Shown piece after piece: positions 27,402-37,075 of a stretch of DNA of 59,611 nucleotides. This stretch comes from Alphaproteobacteria bacterium (GTDB lineage: Bacteria > Pseudomonadota > Alphaproteobacteria > JACZXZ01). The stretch is from assembly GCA_035625915.1 (NCBI GenBank), contig DASPOR010000206.1, forward strand, positions 1 through 59,611. The letters run 5' to 3'. A model generated the notes under the pieces. The model worked only from the letters and a program-made list of their open reading frames with translations. It was not told the DNA's origin and searched no databases. The stretch's first letter is position 1. The number at the start of each line of letters is the position of its first letter. The position numbers and the translations under genes were made by a program.

Positions 27402-28376
27402 TCACCAGCGCCATTGAAGCGTGCGGAACCCGTCGGTTGCATCGAGGAGTGCGGAGCGAATGCCCGGCTCCATCGCCGAATGGCCGGCATCGGGTATCAC
27501 GTGATACCGCGCCTCCGGCCAAGCTCGATGCAGCTCATCCGCCGTCGCGATCGGGCAGACGACATCGTAACGGCCCTGCACGATGACGGTCGGCAGATGT
27601 CGCACCAGCGGAATGTTCTCGAGGAGAAAATTTTCGGCCAGAAAGATACCGTTGATAAAGTAGTGCGCCTCCATTCGCGCAAGGCCAAGTGCCATCCGAT
27701 CGTCACCGAAGGCGGCGACGGTCTCCGGACTCGGTAGAAGTGTCGAGCAAGACCCCTCATAGACGCTCCAGCGCCGTGCAGCGGGCATGTGCACGTCGGG
27801 ATTGGGGTCCATGAGGCGCTTGTGGTAGTTCGCGAGCAGGTCGCCGCGTTCGGCTTCGGGAAGGAACTCAGCGAACGTCCGCCACGCCTCCGGGAAGAGA
27901 TTGCGAATATCGTAGAGAAACCAATCGATCTCGCTCTTTCGACAGACGAAGATTCCGCGCAAAACGAGGCCGCTGCACCGATCAGGATGAGTCTCGGCAT
28001 AGGCAAGCGCCAACGTCGAGCCCCACGAGCCGCCGAACACCAGCCAGCCCTCGATGCCGAGATGGCGGCGAAGCGTCTCGATATCGCTTACAAGAAGTGG
28101 TGTGGTATTCGCACGCGTCTCGCCGAGCGGGACCGAACGGCCAGCACCACGCTGGTCGAACACCACGATACGGTAATGCGCTGGATCGAAAAACCGGCGA
28201 TGAGTGGGCGTGCTTCCAGCGCCCGGGCCGCCATGGAGGAAAAGGACGGGTGCTCCCCGGGGATTGCCCGATACCTCCCAATACATCGTGTGAACGTCGT
28301 CGAGCTTCAGCATGCCGCTCTGGTGCGGCTGGAGTTCGGGATAAAGCTCCCTCACGGGCGGCATCGGGCTCTCCAC
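27402..28376 (-). CDS. pip: proline iminopeptidase
   Basis: A 324-residue alpha/beta hydrolase of peptidase family S33. FLHGGPGAGS forms the oxyanion region, FDQRGAGRS is the family hallmark, GGSWGSTLALAY holds the nucleophilic Ser, and GRYDVVCP and DAGHSAMEP carry the Asp and His. It releases N-terminal proline from peptides in the cytoplasm. Complete length. Upstream of the PagL-like gene on the same strand; no functional link is obvious. Confidence 0.88.
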   Translation of the reverse strand: MESPMPPVRELYPELQPHQSGMLKLDDVHTMYWEVSGNPRGAPVLFLHGGPGAGSTPTHRRFFDPAHYRIVVFDQRGAGRSVPLGETRANTTPLLVSDIETLRRHLGIEGWLVFGGSWGSTLALAYAETHPDRCSGLVLRGIFVCRKSEIDWFLYDIRNLFPEAWRTFAEFLPEAERGDLLANYHKRLMDPNPDVHMPAARRWSVYEGSCSTLLPSPETVAAFGDDRMALGLARMEAHYFINGIFLAENFLLENIPLVRHLPTVIVQGRYDVVCPIATADELHRAWPEARYHVIPDAGHSAMEPGIRSALLDATDGFRTLQWRW

Positions 28377-28430
28377 GACATCGTTCGGCGACGAGTACCT
28401 TGGGGTGGTGGCGACAGCCGAGTGCTATGA

Positions 28431-29672
28431 CTATTGCGCGATGCCGGCACGATCGAGAATGGCATGCAGCAGGACTTCGCAACCCGCCGCGACGTCGCTC
28501 GGTGTTGCGTTCTCGATCTCGTTGTGGCTCAACCCGTTCTCGCACGGCACGAAGATCATCGCGGTGGGTGCGACCTTGGACATGTAGCAGGCGTCGTGTC
28601 CCGCACCCGAAACAATGTCGCGATGGGCGTAGCCGAGACGGGTTGCCGCTGCGCGCACGGCGTTGATGCAATCGGGCTCAAAGCGCACGACCTCGGTGAG
28701 GGAGATCTGCTCGATCGAAAGTTCAAGCCGTTGTTCGATTGCAATCGACTGGAAACGCAGGCGCATTTCGTGATCCATCGCGGCGAGCGTGCCCGCATCC
28801 GGGTGGCGCAGATCGGCGGAAAAATAAACCTGCCCGGGAACGACATTGCGTGAGTTGGGATGCACCTTCAGCATCCCGACCGTTGAGACCGCGTAAGGTG
28901 CATGGCTCTTTGCGATTTTTTCGAGGCAAGCGATCATGCGCGCGGCCCCCGCCATCGCATCGCGGCGATTCGGCATCGGCGTCGTGCCGGCATGGGAATC
29001 CAGGCCCGTGACGACCACGTCATACCAGCGTTGGCCCTGGGCCCCTGTGACGACGCCGATCGTCTTCTGCTCGGTCTCGAGGATCGGCCCCTGCTCGATA
29101 TGCACCTCGAAAAAGGCGCCGACCTTGCGCCCGCCGACCGGCGCCTTTCCGGCATAGCCGATCTTCTCGAGCGCTTCGCCCATGGTAATCCCGTCGGTGT
29201 CCTTGAGGCCGAGCGCGAAGTCGAGCGAAAATTTTCCGGCGAAGACGCCGGAGGCGGTCATCGACGGGGCAAACCGCGAGCCTTCTTCGTTCGTCCAAAC
29301 GACTGCTTCGACCGGGGCTTTGGTCTTTATTCCAAGATCGTTCAAGGTTCGCAGCACCTCAAGGCCCGCCATGACGCCATAGGCGCCGTCGAACTTGCCG
29401 CCGGTCGGCTGGCTGTCGAGATGGCTGCCTGTCATGATCGGCGGGAGCGACTCGTCGCTCCCGGCCCGGCGCGCGAAAATATTGCCGATGGCGTCGACGG
29501 TGATCGTGCAGCCGGCCTCCGCGCACCATCGCGCGAAAAGGTCGCGCGCCTGCTTGTCGAGTGATGTCAGCGCCAAACGACACACCCCGCCCTTCGGTGT
29601 TGCGCCGATTTCCGCCATTTCCATGAGGCTAAGCCACAGCCGTTCGCCGTTGACCTTCAAGTTCTTCTGCAT
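28431..29672 (-). CDS. M20 family Zn-dependent amidohydrolase (N-carbamoyl-amino acid hydrolase / allantoate amidohydrolase type)
   Basis: A 413-residue metallopeptidase-fold enzyme. TGSHLDSQPTGGKFDGAYGV supplies the first metal His and bridging Asp, and VVWTNEEGSRF the Glu pair; a dimerisation domain with GLDSHAGTTPM lies mid-chain. Family members hydrolyse N-carbamoyl-L-amino acids, beta-ureidopropionate or allantoate. The start at 29672 (MQKNLKVNG) is chosen by family fit; a longer frame reaches 29729 and would overlap the AidB-like gene by 4 nt. Co-directional with that gene. Confidence 0.82.
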   Translation of the reverse strand: MQKNLKVNGERLWLSLMEMAEIGATPKGGVCRLALTSLDKQARDLFARWCAEAGCTITVDAIGNIFARRAGSDESLPPIMTGSHLDSQPTGGKFDGAYGVMAGLEVLRTLNDLGIKTKAPVEAVVWTNEEGSRFAPSMTASGVFAGKFSLDFALGLKDTDGITMGEALEKIGYAGKAPVGGRKVGAFFEVHIEQGPILETEQKTIGVVTGAQGQRWYDVVVTGLDSHAGTTPMPNRRDAMAGAARMIACLEKIAKSHAPYAVSTVGMLKVHPNSRNVVPGQVYFSADLRHPDAGTLAAMDHEMRLRFQSIAIEQRLELSIEQISLTEVVRFEPDCINAVRAAATRLGYAHRDIVSGAGHDACYMSKVAPTAMIFVPCENGLSHNEIENATPSDVAAGCEVLLHAILDRAGIAQ

Positions 29673-29725
29673 CTCCGACCTCCGGTAATCGCCGGGGAAA
29701 ACGGTAGGAGGTGGCCGTGAGCCGG

Positions 29726-31396
29726 TCAAGGCTCGCTTGGCATTGCCCGCTCAATGAGTGCAATCGCGTCGAATCCGGTCGGCAGGGTGCCGAACGCCAG
29801 GCCGCGATCCCCGTCAAGCCGGGAAGCGCAGAACGCGTTCGCGACGTTGGCCGGGTCGTTTCGCAGGAGAATGGCGGCCTCGAGCGCCAACGCGAGTGCT
29901 TCGATCAGCCGCCGCGCGCGCGTTTCCCTCTCGTCGCGATTCTCGATTTCCACGCCAAGCCGATCGAGAAAGCGGTCATAACGTGCGTCGAGCCCGCGCG
30001 AGGCGCTCAACTCCGCGAGCAGCAGCTCAACGCTTTCCGGCTCGCGCTCGAGTGTGCGCAATACGTCGAGGCAGATGACGTTGCCCGAGCCCTCCCAGAT
30101 GCCGTTGACCGGCGCTTCGCGGTAAAGACGCGGCATCACGCTCTCTTCGACGTAGCCGTTGCCGCCGTGGCATTCGAGGGCTTCGCCAACCAGCGCCGGC
30201 GCGCGCTTGCAGATCCAGTATTTGGCAATCGCCGTGGCGATCCGCGCGAAACGGCGCGCGTGTTCGTCGTCCTGACCTTCGCCGAATGCGCGCGCCACGC
30301 GGAACGCGAGTGCCGTCGCCGCCTCGGATTCGAGCGTCAGGTCGGCGAGCACGTTGCGCATCAAGGCGTGGTCGACGAGACGGCGCTGGAACGCCGAACG
30401 ATGCGACGCGTGATGAAGCGCCTGGACGAGTGCTTGACGCATGAGGGCCGCCGATCCAAGCGCGCATTCGAGGCGCGTCCCCTGCACCATCTCGATGATG
30501 GTCGCAATGCCTCGGCCTTCCTCGCCGACGAGGCGTCCCCATGTCTCGTCATACTCGATCTCGCTCGATGCGTTGGAGCGGTTGCCGAGTTTCGATTTGA
30601 GGCGCTGGATGAATATCCGATTTTTCGTCCCGTCGGGCAGAAAGCGTGGCACGAAAAAGCACGACAAGCCGCCCTCGGCATACGCCAATGTCAGGAAGGC
30701 ATCGGACATGGGGGCGGAGCAAAACCATTTATGGCCGGTCAGAAGATATTCGCATCCAGGCCCCCGAGCGCCCACGGCCCGAGCGCGCGTCGAATTCGCG
30801 CGCACGTCGGACCCGCCCTGTTTTTCGGTCATCGCCATGCCGAAGGTCGCACCCGTCTTGTCCTTGGCCGGGATGAACCGGGAATCGTAGCGCCCACTCG
30901 TGAAACGCGGTTCCCACTCGCGCGCCAAATCGGGCAGGTGCCGCAGGACGGGCGTGCCCGCAAAGGTCATCGCCATCGGGCAGGAAACGCCCGCTTCCGC
31001 CTGACCCCAGAGGAAAGCCAGCGCTGCACGCGCGACGTGAGCGCCCGGGCGTTTCTCGACCCATGCGTAACTTGGGACCCGATGCTCGACCGCAAGCGCC
31101 ATGAGAGTATGGTAAGCGGGATGAAAATCGACCTCGTCGATACGGTTGCCGAAACGGTCAAAGGCCCTGAGCTCGGGCGGAAAGCGATTGGCCTGCTCGG
31201 CGAGCCGCATCGTCTCCGCAGCACCAACGACGGCGCCGAGCGCCACGAGGCGATCTTGTGCGAAGGCGCCACCCTCTCGCACCACCGCGTCCCGCAGTGC
31301 GCGGTCCGTGAGGAACAGGTTTAGATTTTCGAGCGGCGGGGGCTGGTTAATGACCTCATGCGTTCCGTAGACGTGGTGACTGGGCCGCTCATCCAT
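29726..31396 (-). CDS. AidB-like acyl-CoA dehydrogenase family protein
   Basis: A 556-residue flavoprotein matching the AidB group (isovaleryl-CoA dehydrogenase / DNA alkylation response). MAMTEKQGGSDVRAN is the family signature near residue 190, LTGHKWFCSAPMSDAFL follows, and CHGGNGYVEE lies in the C-terminal FAD region. E. coli AidB binds DNA and FAD and is thought to protect against alkylation; catalysis is not settled. The ATG at 31396 has GAGGA about 7 nt upstream, better than a TTG at 31411. Confidence 0.82.
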   Translation of the reverse strand: MDERPSHHVYGTHEVINQPPPLENLNLFLTDRALRDAVVREGGAFAQDRLVALGAVVGAAETMRLAEQANRFPPELRAFDRFGNRIDEVDFHPAYHTLMALAVEHRVPSYAWVEKRPGAHVARAALAFLWGQAEAGVSCPMAMTFAGTPVLRHLPDLAREWEPRFTSGRYDSRFIPAKDKTGATFGMAMTEKQGGSDVRANSTRARAVGARGPGCEYLLTGHKWFCSAPMSDAFLTLAYAEGGLSCFFVPRFLPDGTKNRIFIQRLKSKLGNRSNASSEIEYDETWGRLVGEEGRGIATIIEMVQGTRLECALGSAALMRQALVQALHHASHRSAFQRRLVDHALMRNVLADLTLESEAATALAFRVARAFGEGQDDEHARRFARIATAIAKYWICKRAPALVGEALECHGGNGYVEESVMPRLYREAPVNGIWEGSGNVICLDVLRTLEREPESVELLLAELSASRGLDARYDRFLDRLGVEIENRDERETRARRLIEALALALEAAILLRNDPANVANAFCASRLDGDRGLAFGTLPTGFDAIALIERAMPSEP

Positions 31397-31485
31397 GGTC
31401 GTCCTCGCCAAAGACTCGCAAAAGCGGACGATCGAAACGGCTTATGTTACCTCGCCAGCCGGCCCGATCCGACTCCGTCGACGTT

Positions 31486-31514
31486 AAAGCCCCAGCATTG
31501 CGGCCGGGGCTTTT
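31486..31514 (-). terminator. hairpin terminator after carD
   Basis: AAAGCCCC at 31486-31493 and GGGGCTTTT at 31506-31514 form a stem of about eight base pairs between carD and the AidB-like gene, both read leftwards. On the minus strand the stem ends in a short T stretch. It fits a rho-independent terminator for the carD transcript. Confidence 0.55.
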
Positions 31515-31591
31515 CCATCGTCAATCCAGTGTCCACGTTGCCGGGGAATGCTTTAGTGGCCTGCTCGGGCGGACGCGAGCCCGATAATGGC

Positions 31592-32110
31592 CTAGGCAAC
31601 CTTGAGAATGTCTTCGAGGCGCTTGATCGCCCGCTTCTCGTCGAGCTTCTCGACGGCCGCAAGCTCGCGCGCCAGCCGATCGAGGGCCGCCTGGTAGATC
31701 TGCCGCTCGCTATAGGATTGGTCGGGCTGGTCGGTGCCGCGATGGAGATCGCGAACCACCTCCGCAATGGATACCGGGTCGCCCGAATTGATCTTCGCTT
31801 CGTACTCCTGGGCGCGACGGCTCCACATCGTTCGCTTTACCCGGCTCCGTCCCTTCAAGGTCTTGAGGGCGGATTCCATCACCTTCCGGGTCGAGAGCTT
31901 GCGCAGGCCTACCTGCGTCGCCTTGCTGACCGGCACGCGAAGCGTCAACTTCTCCTTGTCCAGCTGAATCACAAAGAGCTGCAGGGACGAGCCAGCGATC
32001 TCCTGCGTCTCGACGCCGGAAATCCGGCCGACACCGTGCGCGGGGTAAACGACCAGATCGCCTGTGCCAAAGGGCGACTCGTTCGCAATGCCTTGCCTCT
32101 TTCCTACCAT
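31592..32110 (-). CDS. carD: CarD family transcriptional regulator
   Basis: A 172-residue protein: GTGDLVVYPAHGVGRISGVE is the N-terminal Tudor-like RNA polymerase-interaction domain, followed by a helical C-terminal part that binds DNA at the upstream edge of the promoter bubble. CarD stabilises open complexes at rRNA and many other promoters. The ATG at 32110 (MVGKRQG) follows GGAGAG; the longer frame adds a hydrophobic tail not typical of the family. It lies after fdxA, an arrangement I associate with Alphaproteobacteria. Confidence 0.9.
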   Translation of the reverse strand: MVGKRQGIANESPFGTGDLVVYPAHGVGRISGVETQEIAGSSLQLFVIQLDKEKLTLRVPVSKATQVGLRKLSTRKVMESALKTLKGRSRVKRTMWSRRAQEYEAKINSGDPVSIAEVVRDLHRGTDQPDQSYSERQIYQAALDRLARELAAVEKLDEKRAIKRLEDILKVA

Positions 32111-32374
32111 TAATCTCTCCGTAACAAAGAACAGAAAGCACACGTGTCCCCGTGCGCACGCAACGCAGCTGGTCTCACCCCTTTTGAGGCCGCTCCAGGG
32201 TACTGACGGACCCTATAGACATGGTGCACAGCATAAGGCATGCACCCGAAGCGATGCTTATACCATAATCCAGGTCAAAAGTGTAGCCCTCAGCGTTAAC
32301 GCGAGCATCCGGCTTGGTCGAATCTAACCAGTAAAACAGGTTTTATCAGAAAATTAACTGAAACTGCCGCTCTT

Positions 32375-32710
32375 TCAACGCTTGGCGGGGTTCGGGCTAA
32401 AGAACTTCTCGAATTTGCCAGCGGTGTCCTTGAATTGGTCGGCATCGGGCGGAATTTCGCCTTTACGGGTGATGTTGGGCCAGCTTTCGGCATATTTTCG
32501 GTTCACCTCGACCCAGCTCGAGACATCGCCGTCGGTATCGGGCTTGATCGCCTCGACCGGGCATTCGGGCTCGCAGACGCCGCAATCGATGCATTCGTCG
32601 GGGTGAATGACGAGCATATTCTCGCCTTCGTAAAAACAGTCGACCGGGCATACCTCGACGCAATCCATGTATTTGCACTTGATGCAGCTCTCGGTCACGA
32701 CGTAGGTCAT
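32375..32710 (-). CDS. fdxA: 7Fe ferredoxin FdxA
   Basis: A 111-residue ferredoxin with one 3Fe-4S and one 4Fe-4S cluster. The first Cys set is at 9, 12, 17 and 21 ([14 protein letters not shown]) and the second at 40, 43, 46 and 50 ([12 protein letters not shown]). It is a cytoplasmic electron carrier. The ATG at 32710 follows GGGAGAAA; the longer frame has no family support. It could in principle supply electrons to oxygenases elsewhere in the cell, but this gene order reflects a housekeeping setting. Confidence 0.93.
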   Translation of the reverse strand: MTYVVTESCIKCKYMDCVEVCPVDCFYEGENMLVIHPDECIDCGVCEPECPVEAIKPDTDGDVSSWVEVNRKYAESWPNITRKGEIPPDADQFKDTAGKFEKFFSPNPAKR

Positions 32711-32822
32711 CGATTTCTCCCGTATGGTTCGGCACCGGCGAGGGCTTCCGGTCTGCATCCCGAGGCCGGCCGGAGTGGTAAATAAGCCCAAGCCGCATAA
32801 TGGGGCAAGCGGGAATAGTGGT

Positions 32823-33239
32823 TCACCCTTCCTCGCCAAGACGGTCGAGTGCGCGACGCTCCTTTTTCGTGGGTCGACCGGAACCCGGATCGCGCACGGC
32901 CGTGGCGAGTGCGTCACGAGCATCTTCGCCCACGCGCTGTTCCGGGGTCAGATCCTCGTATAGGCGTTGCGCCTCTACCGCCGGCCCCCGGCGCACACCG
33001 AGAGCGATCACCTTGATCACGCGAATTTGCCGACCTTGGGGAAAGGTTAGCACATCGCCCGGCCGGATCGGCTGATGCGCCTTCGTCGCGACGACCCGGT
33101 TGATGCGCACCTTGCCATCGGCGCAAAGCCGCGTGGCAAGGGAGCGGCTTTTGAAGAAACGCGCGAACCAAAGCCACTTGTCGACGCGCAACGTCTGAAC
33201 GGCACTCCTCTCGGAGTCCGTACCGAAATCGTCCCGCAC
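32823..33239 (-). CDS. S4-domain RNA-binding protein (Hsp15-like)
   Basis: About 138 residues. [46 protein letters not shown] is an S4 RNA-binding fold typical of Hsp15/HslR, which binds ribosomal RNA on stalled 50S subunits. The C-terminus is basic ([13 protein letters not shown]). No ATG is in a sensible position; the GTG at 33239, about 10 bp after the helicase stop, is preferred, and a TTG further in is possible. Directly downstream of the helicase gene on the same strand. Confidence 0.82.
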   Translation of the reverse strand: MRDDFGTDSERSAVQTLRVDKWLWFARFFKSRSLATRLCADGKVRINRVVATKAHQPIRPGDVLTFPQGRQIRVIKVIALGVRRGPAVEAQRLYEDLTPEQRVGEDARDALATAVRDPGSGRPTKKERRALDRLGEEG

Positions 33240-33249
33240 GCGATCCGCG

Positions 33250-35772
33250 TCAATCGGTGCCGACAAGATTCCAATCCTTGAGTTTGGCGAAGGGCGAGGA
33301 GGCATCCTCGCGTTCGAGCCGCTTTGCACTTCGCTGCCGGCGCTTGGGCCACCTGTTTCCCTTGGCGCGCCGAGACTCGACGAAGCGAAGTGCTCCTTCG
33401 CCCTCCTCGGCGCGGAAGCCGAGAGTGGCGAGGATCGGAACGAGATCGTCCTTCGGACAGCCGACGAGGGAGAGAATCTTCGCATCGGGTTCAAAGGGCC
33501 CGTGGCGGGAGCGTCGTCTTGCCTCGAGCGAAAGACGATCGAGGCGGTCAGCGCGCACCGCGACATGCCCAAAGACGCGATATCCGATCGCCTCATAAAA
33601 CGCGAGCGGGACCGCAGGGTCGAGCTTGATCGAAATCCTGCCCGGCGAGGGTGCCGATACGAGATCGACCATGTCGTGATGTACGGCCCAAAGAAGCGTC
33701 TTCAACGCAATCGCATCGGGCTTGAGAAGGGCCGGAAGATAAACGGCATCGACGCCGGTGCACACGCCGTGGCGCTTGAGGGTCGCTCGTGCCGCCGCGT
33801 CGAGGGCATCGAGTTGGGGGCGCACGGGCGTTCTGGGTACGACGCCGAGCCGCTCCTTGAGCTGGAAGGCGAGGCCCCGCGCCGCACCCGTGAGGGGAGC
33901 TTCCTCGAGGGCATATAGTGGCTGAAGCCGCGCGCGGATTTGACGTTCGACCCGAGCCGCGATGTTCCGGCGCAGGATCTCGCGCGTTTGCGGCTCAATG
34001 AGGTCGGTCGGCATCAAGAGCGCGCGCGGCGTCAGGGGATGTTCGCCGGGTGCAAGATAGGCGATCGGCGAGGCGTTCCATACCACCCGGCCGTCCGCGC
34101 GGAGGGCGAAATTCACGTCCGGTTCCTCGAGTGCCCGCTTGACGCGCGCCGGCATTTCGCTGCGCAGCGCGCGGAGGGCGGCACTCATCAGCGCTTTCGC
34201 CTCGTCGGGCGAGCCGGTCTCGATCGGCGTGAAACGGAAGCCGTCGATTTGACCGACGGCTTCGCCCTCGACCAGCACTTGACCGGTGCGGGTGACGGCG
34301 CCGAGGAGCTCGGTCCCGGCGCGCCTGTGGCGTTGCAGCGTCGCCGCACGCTTGTCTACAAATCGCTGCGTCAAGCGCGCGTGAAGCGCGTCGGATAGAC
34401 GGTCTTCGATGTTGCGCGCGCGCTCTTGCCAGTGTGCTGCATTGGGAAGCCACTCGGCGCGATGGGAAATGAAGGTCCAGGTTCGAACGAAGGAAATGCG
34501 CTGGACGAGTGCGTCGATGTCGCCGTCGGGGCGGTCGAGCGCTGCAAGCTGGGACGCTACCCAGTCCTCGGGCAGCCTCGCGGCGGGTCCGATCAGGTGG
34601 AGAAAAATCCGCTTGAGGAGACGGACATGCGCATCACTCAGAATCTTGCGGAAATCGGGTATCTGGCAAACTTCCCAGAGGGTGCGCAGGGCCGCGGCCG
34701 CGTGCGCAAGCGGCGCCACATCGGGGTCCCGCGCCAAGGTGGTGAGCGCTTGCACGTCCTCGGCTTCGCGCGCACGCCTCAGGAACGGTGCTGGCGGGGG
34801 CGCTTCCAGGCTTCGCAATAGATTATCGATCGAGCGGAAATCGAGATCGACGTTGCGCCAGTAGAGAGTCTTGAGCGGTTCGAAGCGATGCTCCTCGATC
34901 GCTTCGACGAGCTCGGGATCGAGGGGGCCGAGTTCGCCCGTGGCGCCGAACGTCCCATCCGACATGTAGCGCCCCGCGCGCCCGGCGATCTGCGCGAGCT
35001 CCGCGGGGTAGAGCCGGCGCGGCGACCAGCCGTCGAATTTCACAAGGCTCGAGAAGGCGACGTGACTCACGTCCATATTGAGCCCCATGCCGATCGCGTC
35101 GGTCGCGACAAGGTAGTCGACCTCGCCTGCCTGATACATCGCGACTTGCGCGTTGCGCGTGCGCGGGCTCAGGGCCCCCAGGACGACCGCCGTGCCGCCG
35201 CGTTGGCGGCGCATCTGCTCCGCGAGCGCGTAGACCTCTTGCACTGAGAACGCAACGACCGCACTCCGCGGCGGCAGACGCGTGAGCTTGCGCTGGCCGG
35301 TATAGGTAAGGTGCGAGAATCGGGGCCGCGTGACGAACTCGACGCCGGCGACGAGCTTCCGTAACAGGGGACGAATCGTCTCGGCACCCAGCAGCATTGT
35401 CTCTTCGTTGCCGCGCGCATAAAGAAGCCGGTCGGTGAAGACGTGGCCGCGATCCGGATCGGCCGCGACTTGGATTTCGTCGACCGCCATGAATTCGACG
35501 CTGCGGTCGAGCGGCATGGCTTCGACGGTGCAAACCCAATAGCTCGGGTGCGCGGGAACGATTTTTTCCTCGCCGGTGACGAGTGCAACCGCCTTCTCGC
35601 CCTTGAGCCGGACGATCCGATCGTAATTCTCCCGCGCGAGCAGTCGGAGCGGGAAGCCGATCATGCCCGTGCGGTGCCCCAGCATCCGCTCGATTGCGAG
35701 GTGGGTTTTTCCGGTGTTGGTCGGCCCGAGGACAGCGATGGGATGTCGGGGATCGCGGGTTTTCGTCAACAA
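33250..35772 (-). CDS. SUV3-like superfamily 2 RNA helicase
   Basis: An 840-residue helicase. GPTNTGKT at 16-23 is Walker A, AVDEIQ motif II, and LVATDAIGMGLNMDV with QIAGRAGR motifs V and VI; the long C-terminal half is SUV3-like with a lysine- and arginine-rich tail. Mitochondrial SUV3 unwinds RNA for the degradosome; bacterial homologues are little studied. The TTG start has AAAGGA about 10 nt upstream. Operon with the S4 protein, suggesting a shared RNA role. Confidence 0.85.
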   Translation of the reverse strand: MLTKTRDPRHPIAVLGPTNTGKTHLAIERMLGHRTGMIGFPLRLLARENYDRIVRLKGEKAVALVTGEEKIVPAHPSYWVCTVEAMPLDRSVEFMAVDEIQVAADPDRGHVFTDRLLYARGNEETMLLGAETIRPLLRKLVAGVEFVTRPRFSHLTYTGQRKLTRLPPRSAVVAFSVQEVYALAEQMRRQRGGTAVVLGALSPRTRNAQVAMYQAGEVDYLVATDAIGMGLNMDVSHVAFSSLVKFDGWSPRRLYPAELAQIAGRAGRYMSDGTFGATGELGPLDPELVEAIEEHRFEPLKTLYWRNVDLDFRSIDNLLRSLEAPPPAPFLRRAREAEDVQALTTLARDPDVAPLAHAAAALRTLWEVCQIPDFRKILSDAHVRLLKRIFLHLIGPAARLPEDWVASQLAALDRPDGDIDALVQRISFVRTWTFISHRAEWLPNAAHWQERARNIEDRLSDALHARLTQRFVDKRAATLQRHRRAGTELLGAVTRTGQVLVEGEAVGQIDGFRFTPIETGSPDEAKALMSAALRALRSEMPARVKRALEEPDVNFALRADGRVVWNASPIAYLAPGEHPLTPRALLMPTDLIEPQTREILRRNIAARVERQIRARLQPLYALEEAPLTGAARGLAFQLKERLGVVPRTPVRPQLDALDAAARATLKRHGVCTGVDAVYLPALLKPDAIALKTLLWAVHHDMVDLVSAPSPGRISIKLDPAVPLAFYEAIGYRVFGHVAVRADRLDRLSLEARRRSRHGPFEPDAKILSLVGCPKDDLVPILATLGFRAEEGEGALRFVESRRAKGNRWPKRRQRSAKRLEREDASSPFAKLKDWNLVGTD

Positions 35773-35819
35773 GCCGATCGATCCTTTTTAAAAAGTTGCC
35801 TAGACATGCACTCCCCAGC

Positions 35820-36530
35820 CTAGCCGCCCTTGAGGGGCACAAAGGCGACAGGCAGGATGGGGCGCGCCACGACCGGCCCGCGTTGCCCGCCTACCACGAT
35901 CGAAAGTTCCTGTTCTTCGCGCGCGCGCCCGATCGGCAAGACCATTCGCCGGCCTGCCTTCAATTGGGCGACCAGCGCCAACGGAACGCGTTGTGCGGCC
36001 GCGGTCACGATGATGCCATCGAAGGGGGCGGCTTCCGGCCAGCCAAGCGAGCCGTCGCCTGTGCGCAATTCAATGTTGCGATAGCCGAGACGCGCGAGGC
36101 GTGCGGCTGCATCCCGGGCAAGTTCGGGAACGTATTCGATCGAATAGACCGACCTTGCGAGTTCGGCGAGGACGGCCGTTTGGTATCCGCAGCCGGTACC
36201 GATCTCAAGGATCGCATCGTCGGGGCGGATCTCAAGCAGATGGGTCATCACCGCGACGATGTAGGGTTGGGAGATCGTCTGGCCATGTCCGATCGGCAGC
36301 GGCGAATTCTCGTAGGCAAGATGTCTCGAGCCTTCGGGCACGAATTCGTGGCGGGGTATCGAGCCGAGCGCCGACATCACGCGGGGATCGAGTGTGTCGG
36401 TGCCGAGATACTCGCGCGTCTTGCGAACCTCGTCCTCGATCTCGCCGAGCAGCCGCCGACGCTGCTCTTGGTAGGGGCAGCCGTCCGGGTGGCCGCGGTG
36501 CCGAGGGTCGGTCGTCACGGGCAAAAGCAT
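35820..36530 (-). CDS. pcm: protein-L-isoaspartate O-methyltransferase
   Basis: A 236-residue SAM-dependent methyltransferase that starts the repair of isoaspartyl residues in aged proteins. PRHEFVP and NSPLPIGHGQTISQPYIVA are the PCMT signature region, AILEIGTGCGYQTAVLAEL is SAM motif I, and YDGIIVTAA-like FDGIIVTAAAQRVP is motif II. Located between the helicase and HPF genes, all leftward. Complete. Confidence 0.9.
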   Translation of the reverse strand: MLLPVTTDPRHRGHPDGCPYQEQRRRLLGEIEDEVRKTREYLGTDTLDPRVMSALGSIPRHEFVPEGSRHLAYENSPLPIGHGQTISQPYIVAVMTHLLEIRPDDAILEIGTGCGYQTAVLAELARSVYSIEYVPELARDAAARLARLGYRNIELRTGDGSLGWPEAAPFDGIIVTAAAQRVPLALVAQLKAGRRMVLPIGRAREEQELSIVVGGQRGPVVARPILPVAFVPLKGG

Positions 36531-36578
36531 AACAGGTCGGCGGCAATGGCACCAAGCCGGACCTTGCGGGCCTGCTCG

Positions 36579-36908
36579 TCAGTCGCCCCTGCGGCGGACG
36601 ACGTAGTCCGCGATCTGCCGTCGAGCCGCATCGAAAGCCTCACCGACCGCAACCATAAGGTCCCGGTGGGTATGAAGCCGCAGGCGCCCCTTCGCTGCGT
36701 AGACAGCGCCCCCCGGCAGCGTGACGTCGACCTTCACCCGGAACACCCCGCCCTTTTGGTGGCTTTTGTGGGGTGCTTCGACGGTAACATGGCAGCCGGT
36801 GATGCGCTTCGATAGACGTTCCAATTTGCGCGCCTTTTGCCGGATACGGTTTTCGACGGTCTTGCTCGGGGTGATGTCGCGAAAGGTGATCTGAAGCGGA
36901 ACCTGCAT
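36579..36908 (-). CDS. HPF/RaiA family ribosome-associated protein
   Basis: About 109 residues: MQVPLQITFRDITPSKTVENRIRQKARKLERL then the HVTVEAPHKSH strand and RVKVDVTLPGG. This is the short beta-alpha-beta-beta-beta-alpha fold that binds the 30S decoding site and promotes ribosome hibernation. The ATG at 36908 has GGAG 6 nt upstream, better placed than Met codons at 36923 and 36956. The long-HPF C-terminal dimerisation domain is absent. Divergent from htpG. Confidence 0.82.
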   Translation of the reverse strand: MQVPLQITFRDITPSKTVENRIRQKARKLERLSKRITGCHVTVEAPHKSHQKGGVFRVKVDVTLPGGAVYAAKGRLRLHTHRDLMVAVGEAFDAARRQIADYVVRRRGD

Positions 36909-37075
36909 TGCCTGCTCCACCATGTCTGGAGAGACGAACGAGCCTACATCTCGCATGTGGGTAGGTATGGCGCAATGTACAAGCGGGCTTGGTCTTGCTT
37001 ACGAGGGGCTTGCAGCCGGCGAACGCCTTCCTCATATCAGCACACGAGAACGCAGGCACCCAAACGAGGGGAACC

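Noticed and set aside
32375..32710. FdxA as dedicated electron donor for BoxB
   Set aside because: It lies 12 kb away within a housekeeping block with CarD and the helicase, with no shared operator. Possible in the cell but unsupported here.
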